A model generated the notes under the pieces. That model was given only the letters and a program-made list of their open reading frames with translations. It was not told where the DNA came from and did not search any database. Positions 8,613-17,789 of a DNA stretch of 64,000 nt are shown piece by piece (position 1 is the stretch's first letter; each line of letters opens with the position of its first letter). Source of the stretch: Sulfobacillus thermosulfidooxidans DSM 9293 (GTDB taxonomy: Bacteria > Bacillota > Sulfobacillia > Sulfobacillales > Sulfobacillaceae); the NCBI RefSeq assembly GCF_900176145.1, contig NZ_FWWY01000001.1:2475344-2539343 (forward strand), given 5' to 3'. The position numbers were made by a program, and so were the translations under genes.

Positions 8613-11177
8613 CTATAGGCTTAAGGTCCATGGAACTGTCAAGATCTGTTCGGGATCAAAGATTTGTTTAAGGCCCCGGACATAGGGCTGCCAAGTGGGA
8701 TAGGGGAGGCTCCATTTCTCGTTGGGATGCCATACCCGGTGAAGACCTGGTAGCATCTTGGGACAAGGAAGTTGGCCATAAATTTCATATGCCCCCGATG
8801 CGGGGAACAAGGTAAATAGATGATCGACTAACACCGGTATAAGATTGAGCAGATCAGTGGGCCAGACCCCGCCTTCATAGCAGGAGACATATTGTTGCCA
8901 TGCTTGATGAATAATAGACTCTCGCTCTATATCAAAGTCATCTTGTGAACCAGATTGTTGCCATGTCAACTCGGCTTGATAGGAGAGGGCAAGATGTTCA
9001 GCCCATCTCATCATTTCAGCGTAGTGAGGACCCAAGACACGGATTACCAGTTCGGGATCGGTAAGGGACCAGCGTTTTAAAAAGATTGCTTCAGGCCGGT
9101 ACGCGTGAGAACCGAACTCGATGGCGAGATTTAATAATGGCTCAAGGGATTTGGCCCGAAAGATGCCCAAGAAAATGATGTGGGGCATGACCTCACACCT
9201 TAAGGTGACCGATGTGATAAGGCCCAAAGCTCCCCAAGAGCCGATGAACAATTTTTTGACATCATAGCCGGCAACATCCTTGACCGCTTTACTACCGAAT
9301 TTGAGATGTCGACCCTGTCCATCCATAACCGATACTGCCAAGAGACTTTCGCGCCATCCAAATTGATAACTATGATGCCATGACCTGGCATGGCGGCTGA
9401 TTAGGCCTCCAAGCGTGCCGTGAGGATTAGCATTCAGCAATGGATGCGCAAGATGATAAGAGGCGAGAAACTTGGTCAGCTCATCATTTCGGATTCCCGC
9501 ACCAACTGTGATAGACAAGCTAGCGGGATCAAATTCATGAATGGAATCAAAGGCGCGAAGAGATAAGGATTGAACCATCTGTTCTTCAGGATGCAAGATA
9601 TTCTGCCAGTATCCCATGCCTTGAACAGTTAACGTGAGATGCCTACGGCACGCGTGTTGAATGATCTCACGCAGTTCGTGAAGATCCGTCGGCTGCCAAG
9701 GGATAGGAGACAATAGGGATGCAAAGGAAGCGGGAGAACTCCCATGCGAGTGGTGCTGATCTTGATGGGCCGTCATATCAATGGCAATACCGGGATTTAA
9801 ACGGCAGCGTGGGTCAAAACATTGTTTAATGGCTGTAAAAATGTGTTGTTCCTCAGCCCCATACATGAGTCCCAAATAGGGTAGTTTTTCTTGGCCAATG
9901 CCATGCTCGCCTGATATTGTTCCGCCTAAAGCCACGGCTTCTTGGAGAATTTCGCCGACCATGGCCTGTGCATTGGCGAATTCTTTGGGGGATCTGGGGT
10001 GATAAGGAATATCAGGATGAAGATTCCCATCGCCCGCATGAGCAACGGTAATGATGGGCATGGCATAGTGCGATTGAATTTGCTCAAGACGTTGTAAAAG
10101 GGATTGGAGTTGCGATAGAGGTACTGTCACGTCTTGGACCCATAATCTAGGAGCCAGGCGTGCTGCTGCCCCATATTGCGCCCGCCGTCCTTTCCACCAA
10201 GAATCGGATTGGATAGTTGTTTCGGCCATGTGAACCTTTAGAGCCCTATGACTTATCGCGAGCTCTTTTAGGGTTGTTGACTCTTGAAGCACGCGATTTG
10301 GCGATGTGTGAATGTCGATCAATAATGCCGCTCGAGCATCCCCGAAATCCATGTCGGGCATGAGGGGTTGAATCACCTTCAAAGACGCCTGGTCCAAAAG
10401 TTCTAAGGCGCTTAGGGAAAGAGGGGCACGTAAAATGGCCATAGCCATATCGGCTGCCTCGGGTAGGCTTGAAAACGTGATGAGCATCGTGGCCACGTGG
10501 GGCCATTTCGGCAGAATATTTAAAACAACGGTATCGACTATAGCCAATGTGCCTTCTGATCCAACAAGTAACCCTGTCATATCAAGGGTGGTCCGGTAGT
10601 CGTGAATGGTGGGCGTCAAAAGCCCTTTATCCCCGATATAGACATGCATTTGCAGGACATGTTGAGTGGTCACACCATAGGACACGCCATGAATACCTCC
10701 TGCATTTTCGCCAACATTGCCGCCAATTGTGGAAATGTGATAACTGCCCGGATCTGGTCCATAATGATATCCGAAAGGATTGAGTCGCTGGTTTATTGAC
10801 GCGGTTAACACACCGGATTCGACGACAATATAGCGGTTGATAAGATCGTGATGCATCCAACTCTGAAGGCGGACCAGGGCAATGACAATACCGCCCATTG
10901 TAGGAACTGTGCCGCCGCACAAATTCGTCCCCGAACCCCGGACGACAATAGGAATGTGCGGAAACGATTCGAGAATTTCGAGAACCTGGCGCAGGGAATC
11001 GATTGACGGGGGAAAGACGACCATTTCCGGATATCCCAACTGTCCCGTCGCATCATACCCGTAGGCGGCTAGTGCGTCTGAACGAGAAATGATGGCATCT
11101 TGGCCGACAATAGGCCGGAGCGCTTGGATGATTTTATGCTTTTGTTCGGCACAGAGACATGGCGTGGAAATTTTCAC
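8613..11177 (-). CDS. GlcD-GlcE fused FAD-linked oxidase subunits
   Basis: An 854-residue protein made of two flavin-oxidase subunits that are normally separate. Residues ~30-470 match GlcD: a PCMH-type FAD domain with RGSGTNLCGG and GGNVGENAGGIHG, then the C-terminal HAGDGNLHP and GEHGIGQEK motifs. After a ~25-residue linker, residues ~495-854 match GlcE, with GTLGGLISRHAR and KAVKDVAGYDVKKLFIGSWGALGL. Glycolate or D-lactate type oxidases oxidise 2-hydroxy acids and pass electrons to an iron-sulfur subunit, GlcF. No GlcF gene is in the window. The GTG start at 11177 overlaps the aconitase X small-subunit stop by four bases. The substrate is unknown; the context suggests a hydroxy acid in the same pathway. 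Confidence 0.8.
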   Translation of the reverse strand: MKISTPCLCAEQKHKIIQALRPIVGQDAIISRSDALAAYGYDATGQLGYPEMVVFPPSIDSLRQVLEILESFPHIPIVVRGSGTNLCGGTVPTMGGIVIALVRLQSWMHHDLINRYIVVESGVLTASINQRLNPFGYHYGPDPGSYHISTIGGNVGENAGGIHGVSYGVTTQHVLQMHVYIGDKGLLTPTIHDYRTTLDMTGLLVGSEGTLAIVDTVVLNILPKWPHVATMLITFSSLPEAADMAMAILRAPLSLSALELLDQASLKVIQPLMPDMDFGDARAALLIDIHTSPNRVLQESTTLKELAISHRALKVHMAETTIQSDSWWKGRRAQYGAAARLAPRLWVQDVTVPLSQLQSLLQRLEQIQSHYAMPIITVAHAGDGNLHPDIPYHPRSPKEFANAQAMVGEILQEAVALGGTISGEHGIGQEKLPYLGLMYGAEEQHIFTAIKQCFDPRCRLNPGIAIDMTAHQDQHHSHGSSPASFASLLSPIPWQPTDLHELREIIQHACRRHLTLTVQGMGYWQNILHPEEQMVQSLSLRAFDSIHEFDPASLSITVGAGIRNDELTKFLASYHLAHPLLNANPHGTLGGLISRHARSWHHSYQFGWRESLLAVSVMDGQGRHLKFGSKAVKDVAGYDVKKLFIGSWGALGLITSVTLRCEVMPHIIFLGIFRAKSLEPLLNLAIEFGSHAYRPEAIFLKRWSLTDPELVIRVLGPHYAEMMRWAEHLALSYQAELTWQQSGSQDDFDIERESIIHQAWQQYVSCYEGGVWPTDLLNLIPVLVDHLFTLFPASGAYEIYGQLPCPKMLPGLHRVWHPNEKWSLPYPTWQPYVRGLKQIFDPEQILTVPWTLSL

Positions 11178-11599
11178 GTTGGCATCACGCGGATGAGTTC
11201 CCCGTCGGCATCGAGATGAAGCATCACGCCTGAATCGATCTGGTTATAAAAGGCGGGATCTACGCGGTCAACCATCGGAATATCTAGAATAATGCAACTG
11301 GCCACAAGCACAGTATCCGGGTATTGGACGACAATGGCTTTGGGAGCATTGCCGTTCATAGCTAATTGATAGAGACCGTCGGTTTGAACCACCGAGCTAC
11401 CCTTGCCACTGGGGAAAATGACGATTTTATGAGCGAGACTCTGGCCTTTTAAGGCATGACCGTCTTCCAGCACTATGCCGGTTTTGGGATCACAGAGGTA
11501 AAAACAGATATCGTCGGGAGAGATAATACAAGGAGCCTCGACCATTCCTCCCGATATTTTATGGCAATGAAACGCGTCTGAGTAGTGCATAGAATTCAC
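11174..11599 (-). CDS. Aconitase X small (swivel) subunit, DUF126
   Basis: A 141-residue protein matching the aconitase X swivel domain (DUF126), with GGMVEAPCIIS near the N-terminus, FPSGKGSSVVQTDGLYQL in the middle and a terminal 'GELIRV' strand. In two-subunit AcnX enzymes this domain completes the active site of the large subunit. The GTG start at 11599 overlaps the large-subunit stop, with AAGGGGG upstream. AcnX enzymes include cis-3-hydroxy-L-proline dehydratase (bacteria) and phosphomevalonate dehydratase (archaea). The catabolic context favours a hydroxy-acid or amino-acid dehydratase. Confidence 0.85.
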   Translation of the reverse strand: MNSMHYSDAFHCHKISGGMVEAPCIISPDDICFYLCDPKTGIVLEDGHALKGQSLAHKIVIFPSGKGSSVVQTDGLYQLAMNGNAPKAIVVQYPDTVLVASCIILDIPMVDRVDPAFYNQIDSGVMLHLDADGELIRVMPT

Positions 11600-12807
11600 G
11601 ATGAAATTTCCCCCTTTATCGCTGCCGTTACACAGTCCTCGATGCTACGAATGACGAAATCCATGGAACGCCTTGTCGTGTAATAGGCACATTTAGGCGA
11701 GTCGGTGGCACCCGTTTTTCCGGCAAGATGAGCCCATATTGGCTGGTCGACACAGGAGTCTTGGAGAATGTGGCCACCAGCTTCTTCGATAATTTGGGCG
11801 ATACCGAGCCTTTCGGCCAACAGACGGGTATGAGCCGATGTATTGAGCCACAGTTCCGTACGTAGTTTGTGTCCATGCACCATCTGGGCGATGTTTTGAA
11901 TTTGTTTGAGCGTAAGATGCGGACACCCCAGCATCACAAAGTCAATAGGACCCGTTTTCTTGGAAATTTGATCATGGACACGTTCTAAATCCTTGTCCGT
12001 AATCACGACTGTGTTCAGATCCTTTCGATATCCTGTCGCTTGATCAAGACTCTGGGCTTCGGGAGTGACGCCCAAAATGTGGTACATGGGAACAGCGCCG
12101 GCGGTGTTAAGTTCGGCCCCGAGGTTCATGAGGGCTTCAGGGGTGACGTTTTCTGGGATACCGATAAAGACGGGGATCTCGCCATGAATCTTTTTAGGAA
12201 TCGCATAGCCAAGGAGTTGGTAGTCGAAATCCGACCGCAATGAAGCCTCGATTTGGACCAAGATCGTTCCGTATCGGGATTCAGGCAACAATAACCCGTA
12301 TTCCGGAACACGTCCGGTAATCGCCGCACACAAAGCACTTTGAGCCGATTCACGGTTCGTCCTGGCCCCATAGTAGACCGCATTCACATAGGGAGTGGCA
12401 CTGCTTTCCGAAAACGCGACGATTTCATGCAAACGAGGAATATTGTCAAATAGATAAGGCGTACAGCTGTAATTTAAAATGGCTCCAATGTTCCGGTAAG
12501 CTTGAGCTGTTTGCGCCATTTGCTCCAAGTCCTCGGATTTCACCGTGGTCACAGTGGAAAAGTAGGATAGATCAAAGCCGGGATTGACGGTTGGAGGAAC
12601 ACGGCATGAGGCCCCAAGATGGAGAAGTTTTTCCACAAACCACAGATCAGCTTCTTGATTACTAAGCGCGACATGAGCTCTAGAAATGGGAACCATCCGC
12701 TGGGCGTCAAATGCTTCACCAATGCCGACTTGTATGCGCATGGCTAAGGCCGTTCCTTCGCCGTATTCCCCTTCAAGCATGGCGGTTTCTTCTTCGGTTA
12801 AAACCAT
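11596..12807 (-). CDS. Aconitase X catalytic (large) subunit, DUF521
   Basis: A 403-residue protein matching the AcnX catalytic subunit. It has the N-terminal LTEEETAMLEGEYG and AMRIQVGIGEAF segments, and three family cysteines in GASCRVPPTVNPGFD, NYSCTPYLF and MLGCPHLTLKQI that probably hold an Fe-S cluster. YYGARTNRES is also conserved. Known bacterial relatives dehydrate cis-3-hydroxyproline. No proline-specific partner such as a pyrroline reductase is visible here, so another beta-hydroxy substrate is possible. AAGGAGA precedes ATG 12807. It is tightly coupled to the small subunit downstream. Confidence 0.85.
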   Translation of the reverse strand: MVLTEEETAMLEGEYGEGTALAMRIQVGIGEAFDAQRMVPISRAHVALSNQEADLWFVEKLLHLGASCRVPPTVNPGFDLSYFSTVTTVKSEDLEQMAQTAQAYRNIGAILNYSCTPYLFDNIPRLHEIVAFSESSATPYVNAVYYGARTNRESAQSALCAAITGRVPEYGLLLPESRYGTILVQIEASLRSDFDYQLLGYAIPKKIHGEIPVFIGIPENVTPEALMNLGAELNTAGAVPMYHILGVTPEAQSLDQATGYRKDLNTVVITDKDLERVHDQISKKTGPIDFVMLGCPHLTLKQIQNIAQMVHGHKLRTELWLNTSAHTRLLAERLGIAQIIEEAGGHILQDSCVDQPIWAHLAGKTGATDSPKCAYYTTRRSMDFVIRSIEDCVTAAIKGEISS

Positions 12808-12874
12808 AACACATCTCCTTCCTGAGGGTTGACGCTGATTCCGTAATGAGTACAGGTCCTAGGGATCTTCTCTG

Positions 12875-13651
12875 TTAGTGGCATAGTCGACCGCCATCGA
12901 CCGGAAGAATGGTTCCGGTAATAAAAGAAGCCTTCTCTGACGCTAAAAAGGCGATGGCTTGCGCAACATCTGTGGTTGTGCCTAATCGTCGAAGCGGAAT
13001 ATGATCAATCCATTGGCTTGCGGCGGTCTTGGGATCACTAAACAGCGTGTCGAGCATTGGGGTTGCGACTAATGTAGGGGCTACCGCATTGACACGGATA
13101 TGATAAGGGGCCCACTCTAGGGCCAACGTTTTGGTTAACTGGACGACTGCACCTTTGCTAATCGCATAAACCGCATAGGGAACCATTCCCACAAAACTCA
13201 GTTCGGACGCTAAATTGATAATTACCCCGTGATTACGCCGACTCATATAGCGGGCAACTTGCTGGGCACAAAAGAAAACCCCTTTAACGTTCGTGTCCAT
13301 GATGGTATTCCACGCATCTTCCGTTACTTCAAGGGCAGGCATTGGAATGTCGATGCCCGCGTTGTTCACCAAAATATTGATGGGACCGGTGTGCTCTTCG
13401 ATTTCTTGGACCATTTGGGCAATGCGTTTTGGGCTTTTCATGTCACACAAAACTGTATGGACATACTGACCTGTATCCGCGAGGCGTTTTTGAGCGGACT
13501 TCAGATGCTCTGGTGATCGGGAACAAATGACAACGGTTGCTCCTAATTCTGCTAAGATTCGAGCTGTCTCTTCCCCAATGCCCTGACTTCCTCCTGTCAC
13601 CAGAGCGATTTGGCTCTTTAAAGACATGATCTGCTCTACTGCGTCTTTCAT
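12875..13651 (-). CDS. Short-chain dehydrogenase/reductase
   Basis: A classical SDR of about 258 residues, with the nucleotide motif TGGSQGIG, the NNAG motif (LVNNAGIDIP), an active-site Ser in NLASELS and the Tyr-x-x-x-Lys pair in YAVYAISKG. The basic residue pattern after strand 2 (CSRSPEHL) suggests NADP or NAD use that cannot be settled by eye. The start is uncertain: ATG 13651 is chosen, with GAGGAG upstream at a longer than usual distance; MSLKSQ at 13627 is another choice. It lies between the HisD-HisB fusion and aconitase X, so it probably oxidises or reduces an alcohol/ketone intermediate of the same pathway. Confidence 0.8.
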   Translation of the reverse strand: MKDAVEQIMSLKSQIALVTGGSQGIGEETARILAELGATVVICSRSPEHLKSAQKRLADTGQYVHTVLCDMKSPKRIAQMVQEIEEHTGPINILVNNAGIDIPMPALEVTEDAWNTIMDTNVKGVFFCAQQVARYMSRRNHGVIINLASELSFVGMVPYAVYAISKGAVVQLTKTLALEWAPYHIRVNAVAPTLVATPMLDTLFSDPKTAASQWIDHIPLRRLGTTTDVAQAIAFLASEKASFITGTILPVDGGRLCH

Positions 13652-13816
13652 CCCGGCGTGTCGCACTCCTCACTAAGTCTGTATGGGAAATTTCGTGTTC
13701 CGTCGTTAGGGAATTTCCCCGATCTGTTCAACCATCCTTAGCCCTAAAGGTTCTCAGAAAGGTAACCATCAGGTGATAGGGGTTTTTGTTAACACATAAG
13801 CATTGTGCCATGGGCT

Positions 13817-15793
13817 TTAAATGCCTTTAACGCCCGGTGTGGTTCCTTGCCGGAACGCATTAGGCCGTAAGCAAGCATTCATGGCTTCTCCCAGTGCCCG
13901 GAAAACTGATTCCCACAGGTGGTGGGGGTCGTGGCCCCGGCGGACCAGGACATGAAGCGTAGCCAATGCACCTTGAGCGAAACCGGACAAGAAATTCTCT
14001 AAGTCTGTGGTGAGCATATCCTCAACGTGCTCGAGCTGACGTACGGCAGGGTCATATTCGCATTGCAAAAAGGGGCGCCCTTCGAGACTAAGCGCCACAA
14101 AGGACTCGGCTTCATCGATAATCCCCACGGCAAACCCTGATCCTTCAATACCCGAGACCAAATGTTCTTGGGCCATACGCTGAAAGGCCAGGCCTAAAGT
14201 CAGGCCAACATCTTCAGCAATGACATGCATTAAGTGATAACCATTGCCATACGCATGATACGTAACCGCCAGATTAAATTGCCCGCGCCAGGCAATCGTT
14301 TCAAGCATGTGATTCAGAAATTGGATCCCCGTTTGCAGATGCTCCTTTAACGCCTCATCTCGAGGACCGCGGGATAGTTGCAGGTCAATGACCGATTCCC
14401 GTGTTTGCCTTGTGACACGGACCCGGTCTTTGGCACTTTCTCGCCAGAATATACCGAGTTCTTGTTCCGAATTGGTTGTTGGCTCGACCCCAGACAAGGT
14501 CAAATCACGGCCAGTAACCGAGAGGGCGTGAGCGGGAAAACCCTCATATTCCGCTAACGTGACAATATCGGGAGCCAGTTCACTTAGAGCACTTTTTGAA
14601 AGCTTGAGTACAGATGTGACATGTAAGAAATCGCGAACACTAAGTGCTGACATACTACGGGCAAATCCCGCTGTGGGCAAGACCGCATTAGGTCCGACCA
14701 TAAAATTGCCCGCTGCAATGGGTGTAAAAGGGCCAATAAGAATTTCGCCAGCATGACGAATGTGGGGGAGGACGGTATCCGGATCGGCAACATGGAGTAC
14801 GAGGTGTTCGGTGGCGAAATCATTGGCAAAGTCAAGTGCTGTAAAGAGATCTGGAGTGATGAGAATGCCTGCTCGTTCTGCCACCTGTTCAACAAATTGA
14901 CGGCGGGGTTTGGGCAATTGTTTACAATATTCCCCAACGAAACCGGCTACCTGCTCGGCTAAGGTCACAGAGGGGGTGAGGAGAAAAACGGTAGAGTCGG
15001 GTCCATGTTCTGCTTCATTCATCCAGTCGAGGGCGACCCATTTGGGATCGGCCCGGTTATCGGCAATGATGAGCGCTTCGCTGGGGCCTGACTGCAATCC
15101 GATATCAATAACGCCCGCTAATTGTTGTTTGGCTACAGCAACATAGGCACTGCCAGGACCTAAAACTTTGGCAACCTTGGGGACAGACGCTGTCCCGAAG
15201 GCCAGCGCCGCGATGGCCTGCGCTCCGCCTAAACGAAAGACATGGGAAATGCCCAGTTGCTTGGCCACATAGAGTACAGCGGGATCAATGGTTCCTTGGG
15301 AATCAGGTGGGGAGGCCACAATAATTTGGGGAACTCCGGCAATGACCGCGGGCACGCCGAGCATCGCCATGACTGAGGGGAAAGAGCCTTTCCCGCGCGG
15401 AACATATAGTCCAACGGAGGCAATGGGGCGGGTGATTTCGCCCACGTGAACTCCAGGAAGAATCTCGGTTGACCATGCCTGTTGGGGAAGCTGCTTGAGA
15501 TGAAAGTGTTTGATGTTGGCAACACTGCGATCTATCGCGGCTTTGAGATGATCTGGTAAGTGCTGTTCTGCGGCGACGAATTCAGCTTCGGTGACTTTAA
15601 GACCACAGGAGTGGAGATCGACATGGTCGAGTTCCTCTTCTAAACGCCATAATGCCTCATCGCCATACACTTGGACCTCTTGCAAAATCTTTTCCACAGT
15701 GGCTTGAATATCTGGATAACGCATTTCTCCTCGTATGAGAAGGTTCTGGCGTTCTGAGTCCGTCAGTCTATTCCAATGCCTGATGGTTATCAC
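13817..15793 (-). CDS. Histidinol dehydrogenase-imidazoleglycerol-phosphate dehydratase fusion (HisD-HisB), divergent active sites
   Basis: A 658-residue protein joining two histidine-biosynthesis families. Residues ~1-435 match HisD (GLYVPRGKGSFPS, RLGGAQAIAALAFGT, SGPSEALIIAD). The HisD catalytic set is partly changed. The usual QAEH is EAEH (E260, H263), E329-H330 is kept, the zinc-ligand Asp of GDYxxGxNH is Asn (N363 in AGNFMVGPNA), and E417/H422 are kept. Residues ~456-658 match HisB: FLNHML (H495), H523xxxE527 where HisB has HHxxE (so one His is Val), DEA (560-562), LH614 and HHLWE (624-628). HisD and HisB act at separate steps of histidine synthesis. A fusion inside a catabolic operon suggests a new role on an imidazole-like alcohol. 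GTG start. Confidence 0.85.
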   Translation of the reverse strand: MITIRHWNRLTDSERQNLLIRGEMRYPDIQATVEKILQEVQVYGDEALWRLEEELDHVDLHSCGLKVTEAEFVAAEQHLPDHLKAAIDRSVANIKHFHLKQLPQQAWSTEILPGVHVGEITRPIASVGLYVPRGKGSFPSVMAMLGVPAVIAGVPQIIVASPPDSQGTIDPAVLYVAKQLGISHVFRLGGAQAIAALAFGTASVPKVAKVLGPGSAYVAVAKQQLAGVIDIGLQSGPSEALIIADNRADPKWVALDWMNEAEHGPDSTVFLLTPSVTLAEQVAGFVGEYCKQLPKPRRQFVEQVAERAGILITPDLFTALDFANDFATEHLVLHVADPDTVLPHIRHAGEILIGPFTPIAAGNFMVGPNAVLPTAGFARSMSALSVRDFLHVTSVLKLSKSALSELAPDIVTLAEYEGFPAHALSVTGRDLTLSGVEPTTNSEQELGIFWRESAKDRVRVTRQTRESVIDLQLSRGPRDEALKEHLQTGIQFLNHMLETIAWRGQFNLAVTYHAYGNGYHLMHVIAEDVGLTLGLAFQRMAQEHLVSGIEGSGFAVGIIDEAESFVALSLEGRPFLQCEYDPAVRQLEHVEDMLTTDLENFLSGFAQGALATLHVLVRRGHDPHHLWESVFRALGEAMNACLRPNAFRQGTTPGVKGI

Positions 15794-15869
15794 ACAAATC
15801 CGGGATTAACCCGTTCCCTTCTTTCTTCGTAAAAATATAAGAGTGGATAATGTCATAGCTTGTAAAGAG

Positions 15870-17276
15870 CTATTCCACGATTTGCGGTTCTCTATCGGTT
15901 AAAACCGAGCTGATGGCATCTTTTTTACCCCATTTCCGGTCTGCCCAATAGTAAAGGGGTACCGCAACGATAAGACCGATAATCCAGGAAATGTCGGCCC
16001 CTCCGAGGGCTTTGGATATGGGGCCTTGGTATACGGTCGTGTTCATAAACGGGACTTCGATGAGAAAGGTCACGGTATACACGATAAGCGCAGGCCATCC
16101 CCACCGACCATATACACCCTTGGGACTGAACAAATCGGCAATTTTGTAATTACCTCGGTGAATCCAGTAGAAGTCGGTGAGGTTGATGGCGGTCCAGGGA
16201 ATCAAGAAATACATGAGGAATAGGAGGAAATTTTCCACGTTCGTCATAAAATGACCGGAACCAGCAATTGCGATCAGGGCCGAAAGTATGCCCACTACTA
16301 GTGCGACAATGCTTCGTAACATGCGCGTGGATTCAAAGGGACGAATATTGCTCCCAGCGGAAAGCGTCACAATGGCTCCGCCATAGATATTAACGGCTCC
16401 GGGAATCAGTTGCCCTATGCCGAGTAATAAGGCAATAATGGTCCCCCAGCTATGGCCGCCTAAACCCTGAATGGCGGAAAGGGTCTGAGCGGCGGGATTG
16501 AGAGCGGCTAAGGCGGCTCCTAAAATCATAAGCCAGATAGACCCGATGTTTGTCCCCCAAAATGTTGCCCAAAATGTGTGGGTGGCAAGATTCGGACTCA
16601 AGTACCGAGAGTAATCAGAGACGTAGGGGGAATAAGAAATTTGCCAGGTGGCGTAAATGGATAGTGCTAAGAAAAAGTTGCCCCATGTAAATTTCCCATG
16701 GGCGAGGTCATGCGCGGGCAAACCATGAACCAGCAGCATAATGGTGAGCACAATAAAGACGATGGAATAAAGCCAGGTTGCATAGCGAAATCCATAATGA
16801 ATCCAGTCATAGCCAAAAATCGCGATGAGAATCATGGGGATCGTCATGATAGCCGCCCAGAGATTGACAGAGCCATGGTAGACAGCTTGAAAAGCTTGCC
16901 CAGCCATCACAATATTGGTCGCTGCAAAAATGACATACATGGCCCACACAATGAATAATGGCCACAAGGATCCATAAAAACCGAATTGCGCCCGGCTTTG
17001 AATCATCTGCGGTAGGCCCAATTTGGGTCCTTGTGCGGAATGCAGCGCCATAAAAATGCTGCCAACAAGATTGCCGACGACAATGGCCAGTACCGTCCCC
17101 CAGAAATTCAGTCCAATCAGTACGCCCAAAGCCCCTGTGGCCACAACAAAAATTTGGGCATTAATACCATACCACATGAAAAACAACCATTTGGGCGTGC
17201 CGTGCCGTTCCGTGAGGGGAATGACATCGTAACTATGGCGTTCAATCGCCTTTTCGACCGCAGATAACTCGCTCAT
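15870..17276 (-). CDS. NCS1 family permease
   Basis: A 468-residue membrane protein with about twelve hydrophobic segments and NCS1 features such as PLTERHGTPKWLFFMWYGINAQ near the N-terminus, RAQFGFYGSLWP, and SYSPYVSDYSRYL, a conserved cytosine/purine-permease segment. AGGAGG lies just upstream of ATG 17276. As the first gene of the minus-strand run that continues to hutI, it probably imports the compound this pathway degrades, a purine-, hydantoin- or imidazole-like ring. It is divergent from the RpiR regulator across a ~510-bp gap. Confidence 0.85.
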   Translation of the reverse strand: MSELSAVEKAIERHSYDVIPLTERHGTPKWLFFMWYGINAQIFVVATGALGVLIGLNFWGTVLAIVVGNLVGSIFMALHSAQGPKLGLPQMIQSRAQFGFYGSLWPLFIVWAMYVIFAATNIVMAGQAFQAVYHGSVNLWAAIMTIPMILIAIFGYDWIHYGFRYATWLYSIVFIVLTIMLLVHGLPAHDLAHGKFTWGNFFLALSIYATWQISYSPYVSDYSRYLSPNLATHTFWATFWGTNIGSIWLMILGAALAALNPAAQTLSAIQGLGGHSWGTIIALLLGIGQLIPGAVNIYGGAIVTLSAGSNIRPFESTRMLRSIVALVVGILSALIAIAGSGHFMTNVENFLLFLMYFLIPWTAINLTDFYWIHRGNYKIADLFSPKGVYGRWGWPALIVYTVTFLIEVPFMNTTVYQGPISKALGGADISWIIGLIVAVPLYYWADRKWGKKDAISSVLTDREPQIVE

Positions 17277-17789
17277 TTTGTTCTCCTCCTATCATGTCAT
17301 CAGTGATTGCCTTAAGTGCTAAAGAAGGTATCTTTCGGTGAGGGCCAAAATTATGGATGTTTTGAATGGAAGCCACCGAACGCCATGGAGATTTGAGGAT
17401 GAATACAATGTTTGGTCATGACAATCATGCGCCGGAAACAATAGATTAAGCCAACACAGCATGAATGGAGTCATTTATCTTGGCAACAAGAAGAATGAAG
17501 ACTTACAGGTTTACAGTAAAAACAATCGGGAGATGCTGTCAACAGATTAATGTAAGGTTTATCGTGTTTGTTCGTTATTTGTGACTTAAGCACAAAAATA
17601 TGCGAATAAATATAACAAAATATATGTCGTAAATGTAAAGATAGGAGATAATTTTACCGGCTTCTGAATAAATCAGTTTCGCCTAAAATAATGAACGGAA
17701 TGAGGTGATTCAGATGTTTCCTTTGTGCTACAATTTGGTGGAACATCTGATTCACACATTATGCATTGATGAATGAGGATATGTATTCG
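17277..17789. promoter_or_regulatory. Divergent control region between the NCS1 permease and rpiR
   Basis: An AT-rich region of about 510 bp with no gene. It holds the palindrome TTTGTG-ACTTAAG-CACAAA at 17578-17596 (six-base perfect arms around CTTAAG), a possible operator for the adjacent RpiR-type regulator. It must hold promoters for both operons, but I could not place convincing -35/-10 pairs. Confidence 0.45.
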
